A stretch of 64,000 nt of DNA. Source: Alphaproteobacteria bacterium (lineage in GTDB: Bacteria > Pseudomonadota > Alphaproteobacteria > Caulobacterales > Maricaulaceae). The stretch lies in assembly GCA_016124675.1 (NCBI GenBank), contig WGNG01000014.1, positions 97,508-161,507 on the forward strand. The letters run 5' to 3'. Each line of letters opens with the position of its first letter. The stretch's first letter is position 1. The notes beneath the pieces were generated by a model. The model saw nothing but the letters and a program-made list of their open reading frames with translations, did no database searches and had not been told where the DNA came from. Made by a program: the position numbers and the translations under genes. Shown piece by piece: positions 9,024-17,138 of the stretch.

Positions 9024-9476
9024 ATGAAATTCGTCGGCGTGCTGGAAGCCAAAACCCATCTGTCGCGCCTGCTCGACGAGCTGGAGCGCACGGGCGAGCC
9101 GCTGGTGATCACCCGTCACGGCAAGCCGGTGGCGACGATTTATGCGGCTGAGCCGCCCGACGCCGCTGGCGGCGTGGCCGATGGCGACGGTCAGGCTGTG
9201 TTCGAGGGCGGGGCCGGCGCCGAGTCCGATCCCTATGCCGAGGCAGAGGCGATGCTCAAGGCGGATCCGGGACTCCGCGAACGGCTGCGCGCCGGGCTTA
9301 AAGGCCTGTCCGGCGGCAAACCTCCGCAGCCGCGCCCGCGCAAGCTGTCGGGGCCGGAATTGCTGGAGAAGATCAAGGCGCTGCAGGCCCAGTTGGAACC
9401 CGATCCTGAACTCGATGCGATGAGCTGGGAGGAACTCAAGGAGCTGATACGCTCGTGTCCGGGCGGTCTGGCTTGA
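9024..9476 (+). CDS. Phd/YefM-type antitoxin with long C-terminal extension
   Basis: 150 residues. The first ~45 (MKFVGVLEAKTHLSRLLDEL, then GEPLVITRHGKPVATI) form a standard Phd/YefM DNA-binding domain. The rest is longer than in most Phd antitoxins: a Gly/Ala-rich linker followed by a charged helical part ending in LDAMSWEELKELIRS. It overlaps the next gene, a PIN toxin, by 22 nt if that gene starts at its GTG. It should neutralise that toxin and repress the operon. Confidence 0.85.
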   Translation: MKFVGVLEAKTHLSRLLDELERTGEPLVITRHGKPVATIYAAEPPDAAGGVADGDGQAVFEGGAGAESDPYAEAEAMLKADPGLRERLRAGLKGLSGGKPPQPRPRKLSGPELLEKIKALQAQLEPDPELDAMSWEELKELIRSCPGGLA

Positions 9477-9877
9477 TTGTGATGGATGCATCGGCTGCGG
9501 CGTCACTTGTGTTGCCGTCTCAGGAGACGCGCGCGTCCCGCACGCTGCTGGACCCGAATTCCCGCGCGCGCTTCGTGGCGCCAGACATTTTTCTTTGGGA
9601 AACCTACAATCTCGTGGTCCGCTATGCGCGCACTCACAAGACCAATGCCGCGCCCCTGGTTGAGGCTGTCGATGCGCTGGATGTTGAGACATGGCCCTGC
9701 CTGACACGGCCCCAGATCGCCGGGCTGATGGATCTGGGCCTGACTGAAAACCTCTCCCTCTTCGACGCCGCCTGTCTCGCCCTTGCCCTCGCCCTTGACG
9801 CCCCGCTGGCGACGCGCGATGCGGGGCTGTTGAAGGCGTCTGCCCTGGCGGGCGCGCCATATCTGGATTTGCGCTGA
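9455..9877 (+). CDS. PIN-domain toxin, VapC-like
   Basis: 140 residues from the GTG at 9455, which has AAGGAG 11 nt upstream; TTG at 9473 (overlapping the antitoxin stop) and ATG at 9482 are alternatives that would make the protein begin at LIVMDASAAASL, the normal first strand of a PIN domain. Acidic residues are seen in VMDASA, WETYNLVVRYA, SLFDAACLALA and TRDAGLLK. It is the partner of the overlapping Phd-type antitoxin. It lies only 14 nt before the 3-hydroxyisobutyryl-CoA hydrolase gene, so that gene may be read through from the TA promoter. Confidence 0.87.
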   Translation: MSGRSGLIVMDASAAASLVLPSQETRASRTLLDPNSRARFVAPDIFLWETYNLVVRYARTHKTNAAPLVEAVDALDVETWPCLTRPQIAGLMDLGLTENLSLFDAACLALALALDAPLATRDAGLLKASALAGAPYLDLR

Positions 9878-9891
9878 ACAGGACCGACCCC

Positions 9892-10938
9892 ATGACCGAC
9901 GAATTGATCATCCGCCGCGCCGGCGATGTCGGCCGGATCACCCTGAACCGCCCCGGCGCGCTCAATGCGCTCAATCAGGCCATGGTGGACGGCATGACCG
10001 CCGCGCTTCTCGACTGGCGCGATGATGCGGAGGTCAAGGCGGTCGTGGTCGACGGCGCGGGCGAGAAGGGGTTCTGCGCCGGGGGCGATATCCGCATGCT
10101 CACAGAAAGCGGCAAGGCGGGCGACGGGCGCGCCTGGCGCTTCTGGCGCGACGAATACCGGCTCAACACCCTCATCGCCGAATACCCCAAGCCGTATATC
10201 GCCCTCATTGACGGCATCACCATGGGCGGCGGGGTCGGCGTGTCGGTGCATGGCGATTTCCGCGTGGCGGGCGACAGAACGGTGTTCGCCATGCCCGAAA
10301 CCGGCATCGGCTTTCACCCCGATGTGGGCGGCGCCTATTTCCTGCCGCGCCTCATCGGCGAGATCGGGACCTGGATGGGCCTCACCGGCGCGCGCCTCAA
10401 AGCGGCCGACTGTATCCTCACCGGCGTGGCGACCCATTACGTGCCCAGCGAGCAGCGCCAGGCGCTGATTGATGCGCTGGAAGGCACGGCGCTGGATCAT
10501 GACGGCGAGGCGGTGGAGGCGCTGCTGGACCGGTTCGCCGCAGATCCCGGCGCTTCGGACCTGTCGCTGACCCGGGCGCTCATCGACAGCGCGTTTGCGG
10601 GTGATGATGTGGACGCCATGGCCGGGCGCCTGGAAGCGGCGGGCGATGCCTGGTCGCTGCGCCAGCTGGAGGTGCTGCGGTCGAAATCCCCCACCGCCTG
10701 CAAGCTGACGCTGGCGGCCCTGCGCCGGGGGGCGAATCTGAGCTTGCGCGAGGTCATGACCCAGGACCTGCGCGTCTCCATCCGCTGCCTCGATGCAGGA
10801 TCGGACTTTTATGAGGGCGTGCGCGCAGTGATCGTGGACAAGGACAACGCCCCGCGCTGGGCGCCGGCCCCGGGCGATGTATCGGGCTGGTTCGCGCCGC
10901 TGCCCGATGACGCGGAGATGAGCTTTCTGGAGGGTTAG
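9892..10938 (+). CDS. 3-hydroxyisobutyryl-CoA hydrolase (enoyl-CoA hydratase superfamily)
   Basis: 348 residues, the length of HIBCH proteins rather than of simple enoyl-CoA hydratases (~260). Features: GRITLNRPGALNALN, the oxyanion loop KGFCAGGDIRMLTE, IDGITMGGGVGVSVHGDFR, and MPETGIGFHPDVGG, with the catalytic Glu in the last segment. It releases 3-hydroxyisobutyrate from its CoA ester in valine breakdown. The isobutyryl-CoA dehydrogenase gene 1.9 kb upstream belongs to the same pathway, and the intervening toxin-antitoxin genes look like later insertions. Confidence 0.92.
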   Translation: MTDELIIRRAGDVGRITLNRPGALNALNQAMVDGMTAALLDWRDDAEVKAVVVDGAGEKGFCAGGDIRMLTESGKAGDGRAWRFWRDEYRLNTLIAEYPKPYIALIDGITMGGGVGVSVHGDFRVAGDRTVFAMPETGIGFHPDVGGAYFLPRLIGEIGTWMGLTGARLKAADCILTGVATHYVPSEQRQALIDALEGTALDHDGEAVEALLDRFAADPGASDLSLTRALIDSAFAGDDVDAMAGRLEAAGDAWSLRQLEVLRSKSPTACKLTLAALRRGANLSLREVMTQDLRVSIRCLDAGSDFYEGVRAVIVDKDNAPRWAPAPGDVSGWFAPLPDDAEMSFLEG

Positions 10939-11030
10939 GGCGCATTGCCGCACCGGCCTGGGCGTGCGCGACGCACGCCGTTTTGATAGACTGGAGATCT
11001 GTGGACGGCTTCAGCTATCAGGAGCGCGAC

Positions 11031-11612
11031 ATGGCCCGCATCTGCCTTATCAACGCCCATCCAGACCCGGCGCCGGAGCGCTTCTGCCATGCGCTGGCGA
11101 ATGCCTATCAGGCGGGGGCGGCCGCCGCTGGACACGAGGTCAGCCGGTTTGACGCCGGCGCCCTCGACTATGGTTTTCTCACCACAGCGCAGGCCTTCAC
11201 CGAAGCGCCGGCGGCGCCGGTGCGCGCCGTCCAGGACGCGCTGGCGGCTGCGGGCCATCTGGTGATGATCTATCCGCTCTGGCTGGGAACGCTGCCCGCC
11301 CGCTCCAAGGCGCTGCTGGAGCAATTGGGCCGGGCGAACTTCTTTCTTGATACCGGCTCGGACAGCTCCAGATGGCCGGCGCGCAAGATGAGCGGCAAGT
11401 CCGCGCGCCTGATCGTGACGATGGGCATGCCGGCCACGATCTACCGGCTGGTGTTCCGCGCCCATTCGCTCAAGGCGCTGGAGACCGGCGTGCTGGGGCT
11501 GGCGGGCTTCAAGCCGGTGCGCAGCACGGTGTTCGGCATGGTGGAGGCGAGCGCCGCGCGCCGCGCCGCCATGCTGGAGACGGCCGGGAAGCTCGGCGCG
11601 CTGGCGCGATAG
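11031..11612 (+). CDS. Flavodoxin-fold NAD(P)H oxidoreductase
   Basis: 193 residues from the ATG at 11031, preceded by CAGGAG at -12 to -7; an in-frame open stretch extends to 10983 without a better start. MARICLINAHPDPAPERFC and HLVMIYPLWLGTLPARSKALLEQ match the NQO/MdaB/YwrO-like flavodoxin-2 fold (FMN phosphate loop, then the PxWW-like region in which the aromatic pair is reduced to PLWLG). It probably reduces quinones or similar acceptors. It stands alone between the valine gene and a membrane-protein pair. Confidence 0.85.
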   Translation: MARICLINAHPDPAPERFCHALANAYQAGAAAAGHEVSRFDAGALDYGFLTTAQAFTEAPAAPVRAVQDALAAAGHLVMIYPLWLGTLPARSKALLEQLGRANFFLDTGSDSSRWPARKMSGKSARLIVTMGMPATIYRLVFRAHSLKALETGVLGLAGFKPVRSTVFGMVEASAARRAAMLETAGKLGALAR

Positions 11613-11684
11613 GACCCTGCGAGCGCTTGATCACGCCGCCCATACCGGCGACACTCGGATTAACGCCAGGCCGGGGAGGGCGAC

Positions 11685-12002
11685 ATGGATTTTCTTCAAC
11701 AGGTGCTGGATTTTTTCCGCGCCGGATTCAATCAGGTCAATGCGGTTCAGGGGCTGATCATTGCTCTGGTCGCGGCGCTCCTGCTGCCCCGCCTGGCGCG
11801 CCTGCCCATGTTCGTCGTCGCCGCCGCGCTGGTGCATGTGATCGTGGACACGCTGCTGCCGGTGCTGTCGGGCGGCGGCGCGATCACCTTGCCGCAAGTG
11901 CTGGAACTGAGATTCTGGCGCTATGTGGCCACGCTGCTTGCCGGTTATCTGATCGTGATCCTCATCCTCGGTTTCCTCAAGCGCCTGCTACTCCGGCGGT
12001 AA
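11685..12002 (+). CDS. Small membrane protein, paralogue 1
   Basis: 105 residues with three predicted transmembrane helices (around GLIIALVAALLLPRL, MFVVAAALVHVIVDTLLPVL and YVATLLAGYLIVILILGFL) and a basic C-terminus LLRR. The middle helix motif LVHVIVDTLLP and the ending FLKRLLLRR recur in the next gene (IVHVVVDVVLP and IIKSVLLPRR), so the two are tandem paralogues. RBS GGGGAGGG lies upstream. No family is recognised. Confidence 0.75.
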   Translation: MDFLQQVLDFFRAGFNQVNAVQGLIIALVAALLLPRLARLPMFVVAAALVHVIVDTLLPVLSGGGAITLPQVLELRFWRYVATLLAGYLIVILILGFLKRLLLRR

Positions 12003-12153
12003 ATCCCTCTCCGGGCCCCAGGCGCGCCATCAAAGACACACTACTGGCGCGCGACGCCACTGAACCGGTTTATTTTGCCTTGCTTTTTGTTAAGGTTTTG
12101 GCAGTCTCCCGCCATGCTTGGCCTGAGGGAGGCTTTGAAGCGAGGGGAATGTT

Positions 12154-12534
12154 ATGGAATTCGTAGATATGATCTGGGGCTATGTGGCGCCCGTTTGGAA
12201 TTGGCTGGTCGCTGGGCTGGCCGTTCACGGGCCCAAGACTGCGGCCTGTGACATCAACTGGACCTTCCTGGGTCTGCAGATGGGCGTGATCGCGCTGGTC
12301 ATGGCGCTGTTGATGCAGCAATACGGCGCCATCCTGATCTTCACCATCCTGGGCGTGATCGTGCATGTGGTGGTCGATGTGGTGCTGCCGATGGTGAGGA
12401 CCAGTGCTCCCTTCAATCTGCCGCCGGTGACCGAGATGCCCTATCTGCAATACGCTGCCTTCCTGGCGCTGGGCTATTTCGTCGCCATCACCGTGCTGTC
12501 GATCATCAAGTCGGTCCTGCTGCCGCGCCGCTAG
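12154..12534 (+). CDS. Small membrane protein, paralogue 2
   Basis: 126 residues, three helices (WTFLGLQMGVIALVMALLM, GAILIFTILGVIVHVVVDVV, AAFLALGYFVAITVLSII). It shares the xVHVxVDxxLP motif and arginine-rich tail with the preceding 105-residue protein, but has an extra ~25-residue amphipathic N-terminus rich in Trp. RBS GAGGGGA lies 6-12 nt before the ATG. The 150-nt gap from paralogue 1 contains an AT-rich patch (TTTATTTTGCCTTGCTTTT) that may hold a promoter. A strong intrinsic terminator follows. Function unknown. Confidence 0.75.
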   Translation: MEFVDMIWGYVAPVWNWLVAGLAVHGPKTAACDINWTFLGLQMGVIALVMALLMQQYGAILIFTILGVIVHVVVDVVLPMVRTSAPFNLPPVTEMPYLQYAAFLALGYFVAITVLSIIKSVLLPRR

Positions 12535-12561
12535 GGGCCCACGAACGGCCTGACTGCATCG

Positions 12562-12598
12562 CCGCCGGGCGCCGCGTGACCGCGCGCCCGGCGGTTTT
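12562..12598 (+). terminator. Intrinsic terminator after small membrane protein gene
   Basis: A perfect 11-bp stem, CCGCCGGGCGC (12562-12572) with GCGCCCGGCGG (12584-12594), 11-nt loop, followed at once by TTTT. It begins 27 nt after the stop of the preceding gene and separates it from liuC. Confidence 0.8.
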
Positions 12599-12661
12599 GC
12601 GTGTCTTGGCGCAAGGTCCCCGGCGCGCTAAGCCTGAATCACGCAAACAGGAGAGCGCCCC

Positions 12662-13456
12662 ATGGCCCAGGAAGACGACGTCCAGCTTGATGTGACCCGC
12701 GCCGGGGTGGCGGTGATCACGCTCAACCGGCCCGACAGGCACAACGCCTTCAACGCCGACGTGGTCGCGCGCCTGTCCGACATTTTCGAAACGCTGCGCA
12801 CCAATGCGCAGGTGCGCATCGTCTTCCTGCGCGGGGCCGGGCGCAGCTTCTCGGCCGGCGCCGATCTCGAATGGATGAAGGCCGCCGCCGACTGGACCCA
12901 TTCGGACAATGAAGAGGATGCGCTGGGCCTGGCGCGCATGCTGCACCGGCTCCACGACCTGCCCCAGATCACCGTGGCGCTGGTGCATGGCGCGGCCATG
13001 GGCGGCGGCGCCGGGCTGATGGCGGCCTGCGATATCGCCGTGGCGGTCAGGGACGCCAAGATACGCTTTTCCGAAGTGCGCCTGGGCCTGACGCCGGCCA
13101 CCATCTCGCCCTTCGTGGTGCGCGCCATCGGCCCGCGCTACGCGCGCGCACTCTTCATCACCGGCGAGGGGTTTGACGGTGACTTCGCCCACAAGATCGG
13201 CCTTGCCCAGTATGTCGTCGGCAGCGCTGAAGAGCTGGACGACATGATGGAGCATATCGCCAAGCTGGCCTTCGACGCCGCGCCGGGCGCGGTGCGCGAC
13301 GCCAAGGCGCTCGTCGATATGGTGGCGGGCGAGGACATTGATGATGGCCTGATGCGCAAGACCGCCCACAAAATCGCCGACCGCCGCGTCAGTGACGAGG
13401 GCCGCGAGGGCCTGGCGGCCTTCCTGGAGAAGCGCAAGCCGTACTGGCTGGACTAG
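12662..13456 (+). CDS. liuC: Methylglutaconyl-CoA hydratase-like enoyl-CoA hydratase
   Basis: 264 residues. Crotonase fold with VAVITLNRPDRHNAFN, GRSFSAGADLEWMK (oxyanion hole; the DLxWM form is typical of the AUH/LiuC subgroup), GAAMGGGAGLMAACDIA and FSEVRLGLTPATI, containing the two crotonase acidic positions. It hydrates 3-methylglutaconyl-CoA in leucine breakdown. The biotin-carboxylase subunit of methylcrotonyl-CoA carboxylase is encoded two genes downstream in the same direction, which supports the pathway assignment. The RBS is CAGGAGAG just before the ATG. Confidence 0.88.
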   Translation: MAQEDDVQLDVTRAGVAVITLNRPDRHNAFNADVVARLSDIFETLRTNAQVRIVFLRGAGRSFSAGADLEWMKAAADWTHSDNEEDALGLARMLHRLHDLPQITVALVHGAAMGGGAGLMAACDIAVAVRDAKIRFSEVRLGLTPATISPFVVRAIGPRYARALFITGEGFDGDFAHKIGLAQYVVGSAEELDDMMEHIAKLAFDAAPGAVRDAKALVDMVAGEDIDDGLMRKTAHKIADRRVSDEGREGLAAFLEKRKPYWLD

Positions 13457-13465
13457 GGCGTCCCC

Positions 13466-14314
13466 ATGCTGTCGCCGCGCGCCGAGCGTACGCTTCACGC
13501 CTGGCGCGGCGTGCTGCACCGCCGCTTCGTGCGCGGCCCGGTCAGCGGTTTTGCTTTTGAGTTCGTCGCGTTCGGCATCAAGCAGGCCTGGGCCTGCCTG
13601 TTCGGCGCACTGATGCTGGCGCTCCTGCTGGGAAGCTTCCTGTTCTGGCCGCCGGACGCCTGGCTCGGGCGCTATGACGCCATCACGCTCGGCGCGGTGC
13701 TGATCCAGATCGGCATGCTCGCCTTCCGGCTGGAAAGCTGGGCCGAGGCGCGGGTGATCCTTGTGTTCCACGCCGTCAGCACGGTGATGGAGATATTCAA
13801 GGTTCACGTCGGCAGCTGGATCTATCCCGAGGTCAGTGACGCCGTTCTCCAGATCGCGGGCGTGCCGCTGTTTTCCGGCTTCATGTATGCGGCGGTGGGC
13901 AGCTATCTGGTGCGCGTCTGGCGCATCTTCCATTTCCGCTTTGACCGCTTCCCGCCGCTCTGGCTGCAGGCGCTTCTGGCGGTGGCGGCCTATGTGAATT
14001 TCTTCACCCATCATTACACACTCGATATGCGATGGGTTCTGTTCGCCGCCAGCGCCCTGATCTACGGACCGTGCATCGTCTGGTTCCGGCCCGACGAGCG
14101 CCACCGGCCCATGCCGCTGCTGCTGGGCCTCTTGCTGGTCGCGCTGTTCATCTGGTTTGCCGAGAATATCGGCACGTTCGCGCGCGCCTGGAGCTATCCG
14201 GGGCAGGAGCTCAGCTGGCGCCCGGTGCATCTGGCCAAGCTGGGCAGCTGGTATCTGTTGATGCTGATCAGCTTTGTGCTCGCCTGCGCGGTGCGCGAGC
14301 GCGACGGGCGATGA
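13466..14314 (+). CDS. DUF817 family integral membrane protein
   Basis: 282 residues with roughly seven to eight hydrophobic helices. The FEFVAFGIKQAWACLFGALM start, the central EIFKVHVGSWIYPE, the FSGFMYAAVGSYLVRVWR segment, VNFFTHHYTLDMRW and the ending WRPVHLAKLGSWYLLMLISF are those of DUF817 (YoaT-like) proteins. Function of the family is not established. It lies 9 nt after liuC and 70 nt before liuD, an operon position that hints at a link to leucine or acyl-CoA catabolism without proving it. Confidence 0.85.
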   Translation: MLSPRAERTLHAWRGVLHRRFVRGPVSGFAFEFVAFGIKQAWACLFGALMLALLLGSFLFWPPDAWLGRYDAITLGAVLIQIGMLAFRLESWAEARVILVFHAVSTVMEIFKVHVGSWIYPEVSDAVLQIAGVPLFSGFMYAAVGSYLVRVWRIFHFRFDRFPPLWLQALLAVAAYVNFFTHHYTLDMRWVLFAASALIYGPCIVWFRPDERHRPMPLLLGLLLVALFIWFAENIGTFARAWSYPGQELSWRPVHLAKLGSWYLLMLISFVLACAVRERDGR

Positions 14315-14384
14315 CCTTGCCTCTGCGGCGCGCTTGGCGCACAACGCCCGCGTCGAGTTCAATCGCGCATGTGCGGATATCCCC

Positions 14385-16373
14385 ATGATCAACAAACTGC
14401 TTGTCGCGAACCGGGGCGAGATCGCTTGCCGCATCATGCGCACCGCGCACCGCATGGGCATCGCCACGGTGGCGGTGTATTCCGACGCCGACGCGCGCGC
14501 CCCCCATGTGCGCCTGGCCGGGCAGGCGGTGCGGCTGGGCCCGGCGCCGGCGCGCGAGAGCTATCTCAAGGGCGATCTCATCATCGCGGCGGCGCGCCAG
14601 ACCGGCGCTGACGCCATCCATCCAGGCTATGGCTTTTTGTCGGAGAACGCCGATTTCGCCCGTGCGTGTCAGAAGGCGGGCGTCATCTTTGTCGGGCCGG
14701 ACCCCGAAGCCATCGACGCCATGGGCCTGAAGGACCGCGCCAAGGCGCTCATGGAAAGGGCCGGCGTGCCGGTGACGCCGGGCTATCACGGCGCCAATCA
14801 GGACCCCGCCTTTCTGGAGCAGCAGGCCGGCAGGATCGGCTATCCGGTGCTGATTAAGGCAGTGGCTGGCGGCGGCGGCAAGGGCATGCGCAAGGTGGAG
14901 GCGGCGGGCGAGTTCGCTGCGGCGCTCGCCAGCTGTCAGCGCGAAGCCGCGTCCAGCTTCGGCGATGACCGGGTGCTGATCGAGAAATACATCACCAGCC
15001 CGCGCCATATCGAGGTGCAGGTGTTTGGCGACCGGCGCGGGCGCGTGGTGCATTTCTTCGAGCGCGACTGCTCGCTGCAGCGCCGCCACCAGAAAGTCAT
15101 CGAGGAAGCCCCGGCGCCCGGCATGACCCCCCATGTGCGCGCGGCCATGTGCTCGGCCGCCGTGCGCGCGGCCGAGGCGGTGCATTACGTGGGCGCCGGG
15201 ACGGTGGAGTTCATCGTCGACGGGTCCGGGCCGCTGCGCGATGACGGCTTTTATTTCATGGAGATGAATACGCGGCTGCAGGTCGAACACCCGGTCACCG
15301 AAGCGGTGACGGGCTATGATCTGGTCGAATTGCAGCTGCGCGTGGCGGCGGGCGGATCGGTCCCCGAGCAGGACCGCATCGCCATCAAGGGCTGGTCCAT
15401 TGAGGCGCGCCTCTATGCCGAGGACCCGGCCACCGGATTTCTGCCCTCCATCGGCCCGCTGGACCGCCTGGTCCTGCCCGGCAAGCCCGAGGGCGTGCGC
15501 GCCGATAGCGGCGTGGATGAGGGCGGCGAGGTGTCGCTCCACTATGATCCCATGATCGCCAAGCTGATCACCCACGGCGCCACGCGCGAGGAGGCGATCG
15601 ACACGCTGGTGGCGGGGCTGGATGCGCGAACGGTCGTCTGGCCGGTGCGCACCAATGCCGGCTTCCTGCGCCGGGCGCTGACCCATCCCGATTTCCGCGC
15701 CGCCCGCGTGGACACGCGCTTCATCGACCAGCGCCTGGACGTGCTCGCCCCCAAGACCCCGCCCGCTTTGAGCTGGATCGCCGGCGCCCTGGCGCTGACA
15801 GGGGGCGGGCCGCTGGCCGCGCCTGCCCGTGACCCCTGGGACATACGCGACGGCTTCCGCGTCAATGGTGAAGCAGTGTTCGAAGCCGGGCTCGACCATG
15901 CCGGCGCCCGGGTCGCGGTGCGTCTGGCCATGCGCAATGGCCGTCTCGAAGCCCAGGCCGGTGACGAGACGCTGGTGCTGGACGAGCCGCATTTTCAGCC
16001 CGGCCTGTTCACCGCCCGACTCGACGGTCAGCCGGTCAGCGCCCGCTTCGAGCTCTGGCCAGGCGGCGGCGCGCTGGTGGCTGCCCGGGGCGAAACCCAC
16101 CTCATCACCGAATACAATCCGGCCGCCCAGGCCGAGGCGCTGGAAGGCGGCGGCGCGGTGCTGGCCCCCATGCCCGGCAAGGTCCTCTCCGTCGCCGTGA
16201 AGCCCGGCGACACGGTGAAAAAGGGCCAGGCCCTGGTCGTCCTGGAAGCCATGAAGATGGAGCACGCCCTGACCGCGCCGCGCGACGGGGTGGTGGAGAC
16301 GGTCAACGCCGCCGCCGGCGCCCAGGTGAGCGACGGAACGGCGCTGGTGGTGTTGAGCGAGGCGGAGGGGTAG
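14385..16373 (+). CDS. liuD: Methylcrotonyl-CoA carboxylase, biotin carboxylase/carrier subunit
   Basis: 662 residues from the ATG at 14385; the longer upstream open frame is rejected because MINKLLVANRGEIACRI is the invariant start of biotin carboxylases. In order: N-domain with HPGYGFLSENADFA, ATP-grasp region with AVAGGGGKGMRK and MNTRLQVEHPVTE, a family-specific middle region (~450-585), and a C-terminal biotinyl domain with biotin lysine in VLEAMKMEHAL. It carboxylates biotin and feeds the carboxyltransferase subunit, which is not in this window. The partner liuC gene nearby favours methylcrotonyl-CoA over acetyl- or propionyl-CoA. Confidence 0.9.
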   Translation: MINKLLVANRGEIACRIMRTAHRMGIATVAVYSDADARAPHVRLAGQAVRLGPAPARESYLKGDLIIAAARQTGADAIHPGYGFLSENADFARACQKAGVIFVGPDPEAIDAMGLKDRAKALMERAGVPVTPGYHGANQDPAFLEQQAGRIGYPVLIKAVAGGGGKGMRKVEAAGEFAAALASCQREAASSFGDDRVLIEKYITSPRHIEVQVFGDRRGRVVHFFERDCSLQRRHQKVIEEAPAPGMTPHVRAAMCSAAVRAAEAVHYVGAGTVEFIVDGSGPLRDDGFYFMEMNTRLQVEHPVTEAVTGYDLVELQLRVAAGGSVPEQDRIAIKGWSIEARLYAEDPATGFLPSIGPLDRLVLPGKPEGVRADSGVDEGGEVSLHYDPMIAKLITHGATREEAIDTLVAGLDARTVVWPVRTNAGFLRRALTHPDFRAARVDTRFIDQRLDVLAPKTPPALSWIAGALALTGGGPLAAPARDPWDIRDGFRVNGEAVFEAGLDHAGARVAVRLAMRNGRLEAQAGDETLVLDEPHFQPGLFTARLDGQPVSARFELWPGGGALVAARGETHLITEYNPAAQAEALEGGGAVLAPMPGKVLSVAVKPGDTVKKGQALVVLEAMKMEHALTAPRDGVVETVNAAAGAQVSDGTALVVLSEAEG

Positions 16374-16396
16374 GGCCGCCGCAGCATCCAGAAGCA

Positions 16397-16442
16397 GCCC
16401 GCCCCGCCCGCGCCGGATCGCGCCGGCGGGAACGGGGCGGGC
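16397..16442. terminator. Long GC hairpin between convergent genes
   Basis: Arms GCCCGCCCCG (16397-16406) and CGGGGCGGGC (16433-16442), with an inner CCCGCGCCGG/CCGGCGGG pairing, give a very stable stem between the liuD stop and the convergent SnoaL-like gene. It lacks a clear T-run, so it may be a barrier or a Rho-assisted end for both transcripts. Confidence 0.5.
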
Positions 16443-16448
16443 CTGGCG

Positions 16449-16982
16449 TTACTGCGGTTGATAAGGCAGGGATGAATGGTGCAGGACGATGATCAGCTCG
16501 CCCTGATCGTTACGCTCATAGCCAAAGCTGTACTCCACCGTGACCTGCGAACCGTCGGCGCGGGTGAAGACATAGGCGCCCATGGCCAGGGCGCTGTCTG
16601 AATCGATGACTGTGCCGGCATTGTCCCATTCCACATCGGTGAAGGGCGCCAGCGCAAAGCCTGCATCCTCTTCGTGACCGCCGCCGATGAAATACGACAG
16701 CGCGTCGTCGAAGCTCATCCGGAACCGGGGGTTGGCGGCCAGGGTCGGCTTGAACAGCACCGGGCGCTCACCAAACCCGTAGAAGGTCTCGATGTGGGCG
16801 CGCGCCGCCGCCTCCACATCGCCGCCTTCCACATGGGTGCGGCCGATATGAACAATGCCCTCGCCCCAGGCCTGCTGGGCGGCGGCAATCTCCGCCTCGG
16901 TGATGGCCGGGGTGCTGGCGAAGGCCGCCGCGCTGAACCACGCCGCCGCGCCTGCAGCGCTCAAGACTGTCTGTGTCATCAT
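16449..16982 (-). CDS. Exported SnoaL/NTF2-like protein, unknown role
   Basis: 177 residues from the double ATG at 16982/16979, preceded on its strand by CGGAG; the frame is open to 17051 but that stretch has no signal-peptide logic. The N-terminus TVLSAAGAAAWFSAAAFAST is a Sec signal peptide. The mature part (ITEAEIAAAQQAWGEGIVHI, then GYERNDQGELIIVLHHSSLP at the end) has the helix-start and beta-sheet end of SnoaL-like (DUF4440-type) proteins. I do not recognise a substrate. The upstream 60 nt are AT-rich. Confidence 0.7.
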   Translation of the reverse strand: MMTQTVLSAAGAAAWFSAAAFASTPAITEAEIAAAQQAWGEGIVHIGRTHVEGGDVEAAARAHIETFYGFGERPVLFKPTLAANPRFRMSFDDALSYFIGGGHEEDAGFALAPFTDVEWDNAGTVIDSDSALAMGAYVFTRADGSQVTVEYSFGYERNDQGELIIVLHHSSLPYQPQ

Positions 16983-17054
16983 GTCTGGCTCCGATCCTGA
17001 TCTGCGCGCCCGCCCCATGCGGGGCGCGAGACGAGGGTGTAGCAGGGCCAAAGA

Positions 17055-17108
17055 GCCGCATAAAATTGAATTAAAGTAAGTTATTATTCGTTTTAATGTA
17101 ACATTAGC
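17055..17108. other. AT-rich intergenic patch
   Basis: About 50 nt of A/T-rich sequence (AAAATTGAATTAAAGTAAG, then TTATTATTCGTTTTAATG) in otherwise GC-rich DNA, between the exported SnoaL-like gene and pgsA. It probably contains the promoter of the SnoaL-like gene on the minus strand; no single -35/-10 pair stands out clearly enough to name. Confidence 0.4.
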
Positions 17109-17138
17109 CGGGTTTGCTCATTCGCCTCGCCAGCCCGC

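Noticed and set aside
12506..16265. Very long minus-strand open frames (653 and 665 codons)
   Set aside because: They are antisense to liuC, DUF817 and liuD, whose protein motifs are unmistakable; high GC keeps opposite frames open, and the antisense translations are Arg/His/Gly-rich without family motifs.
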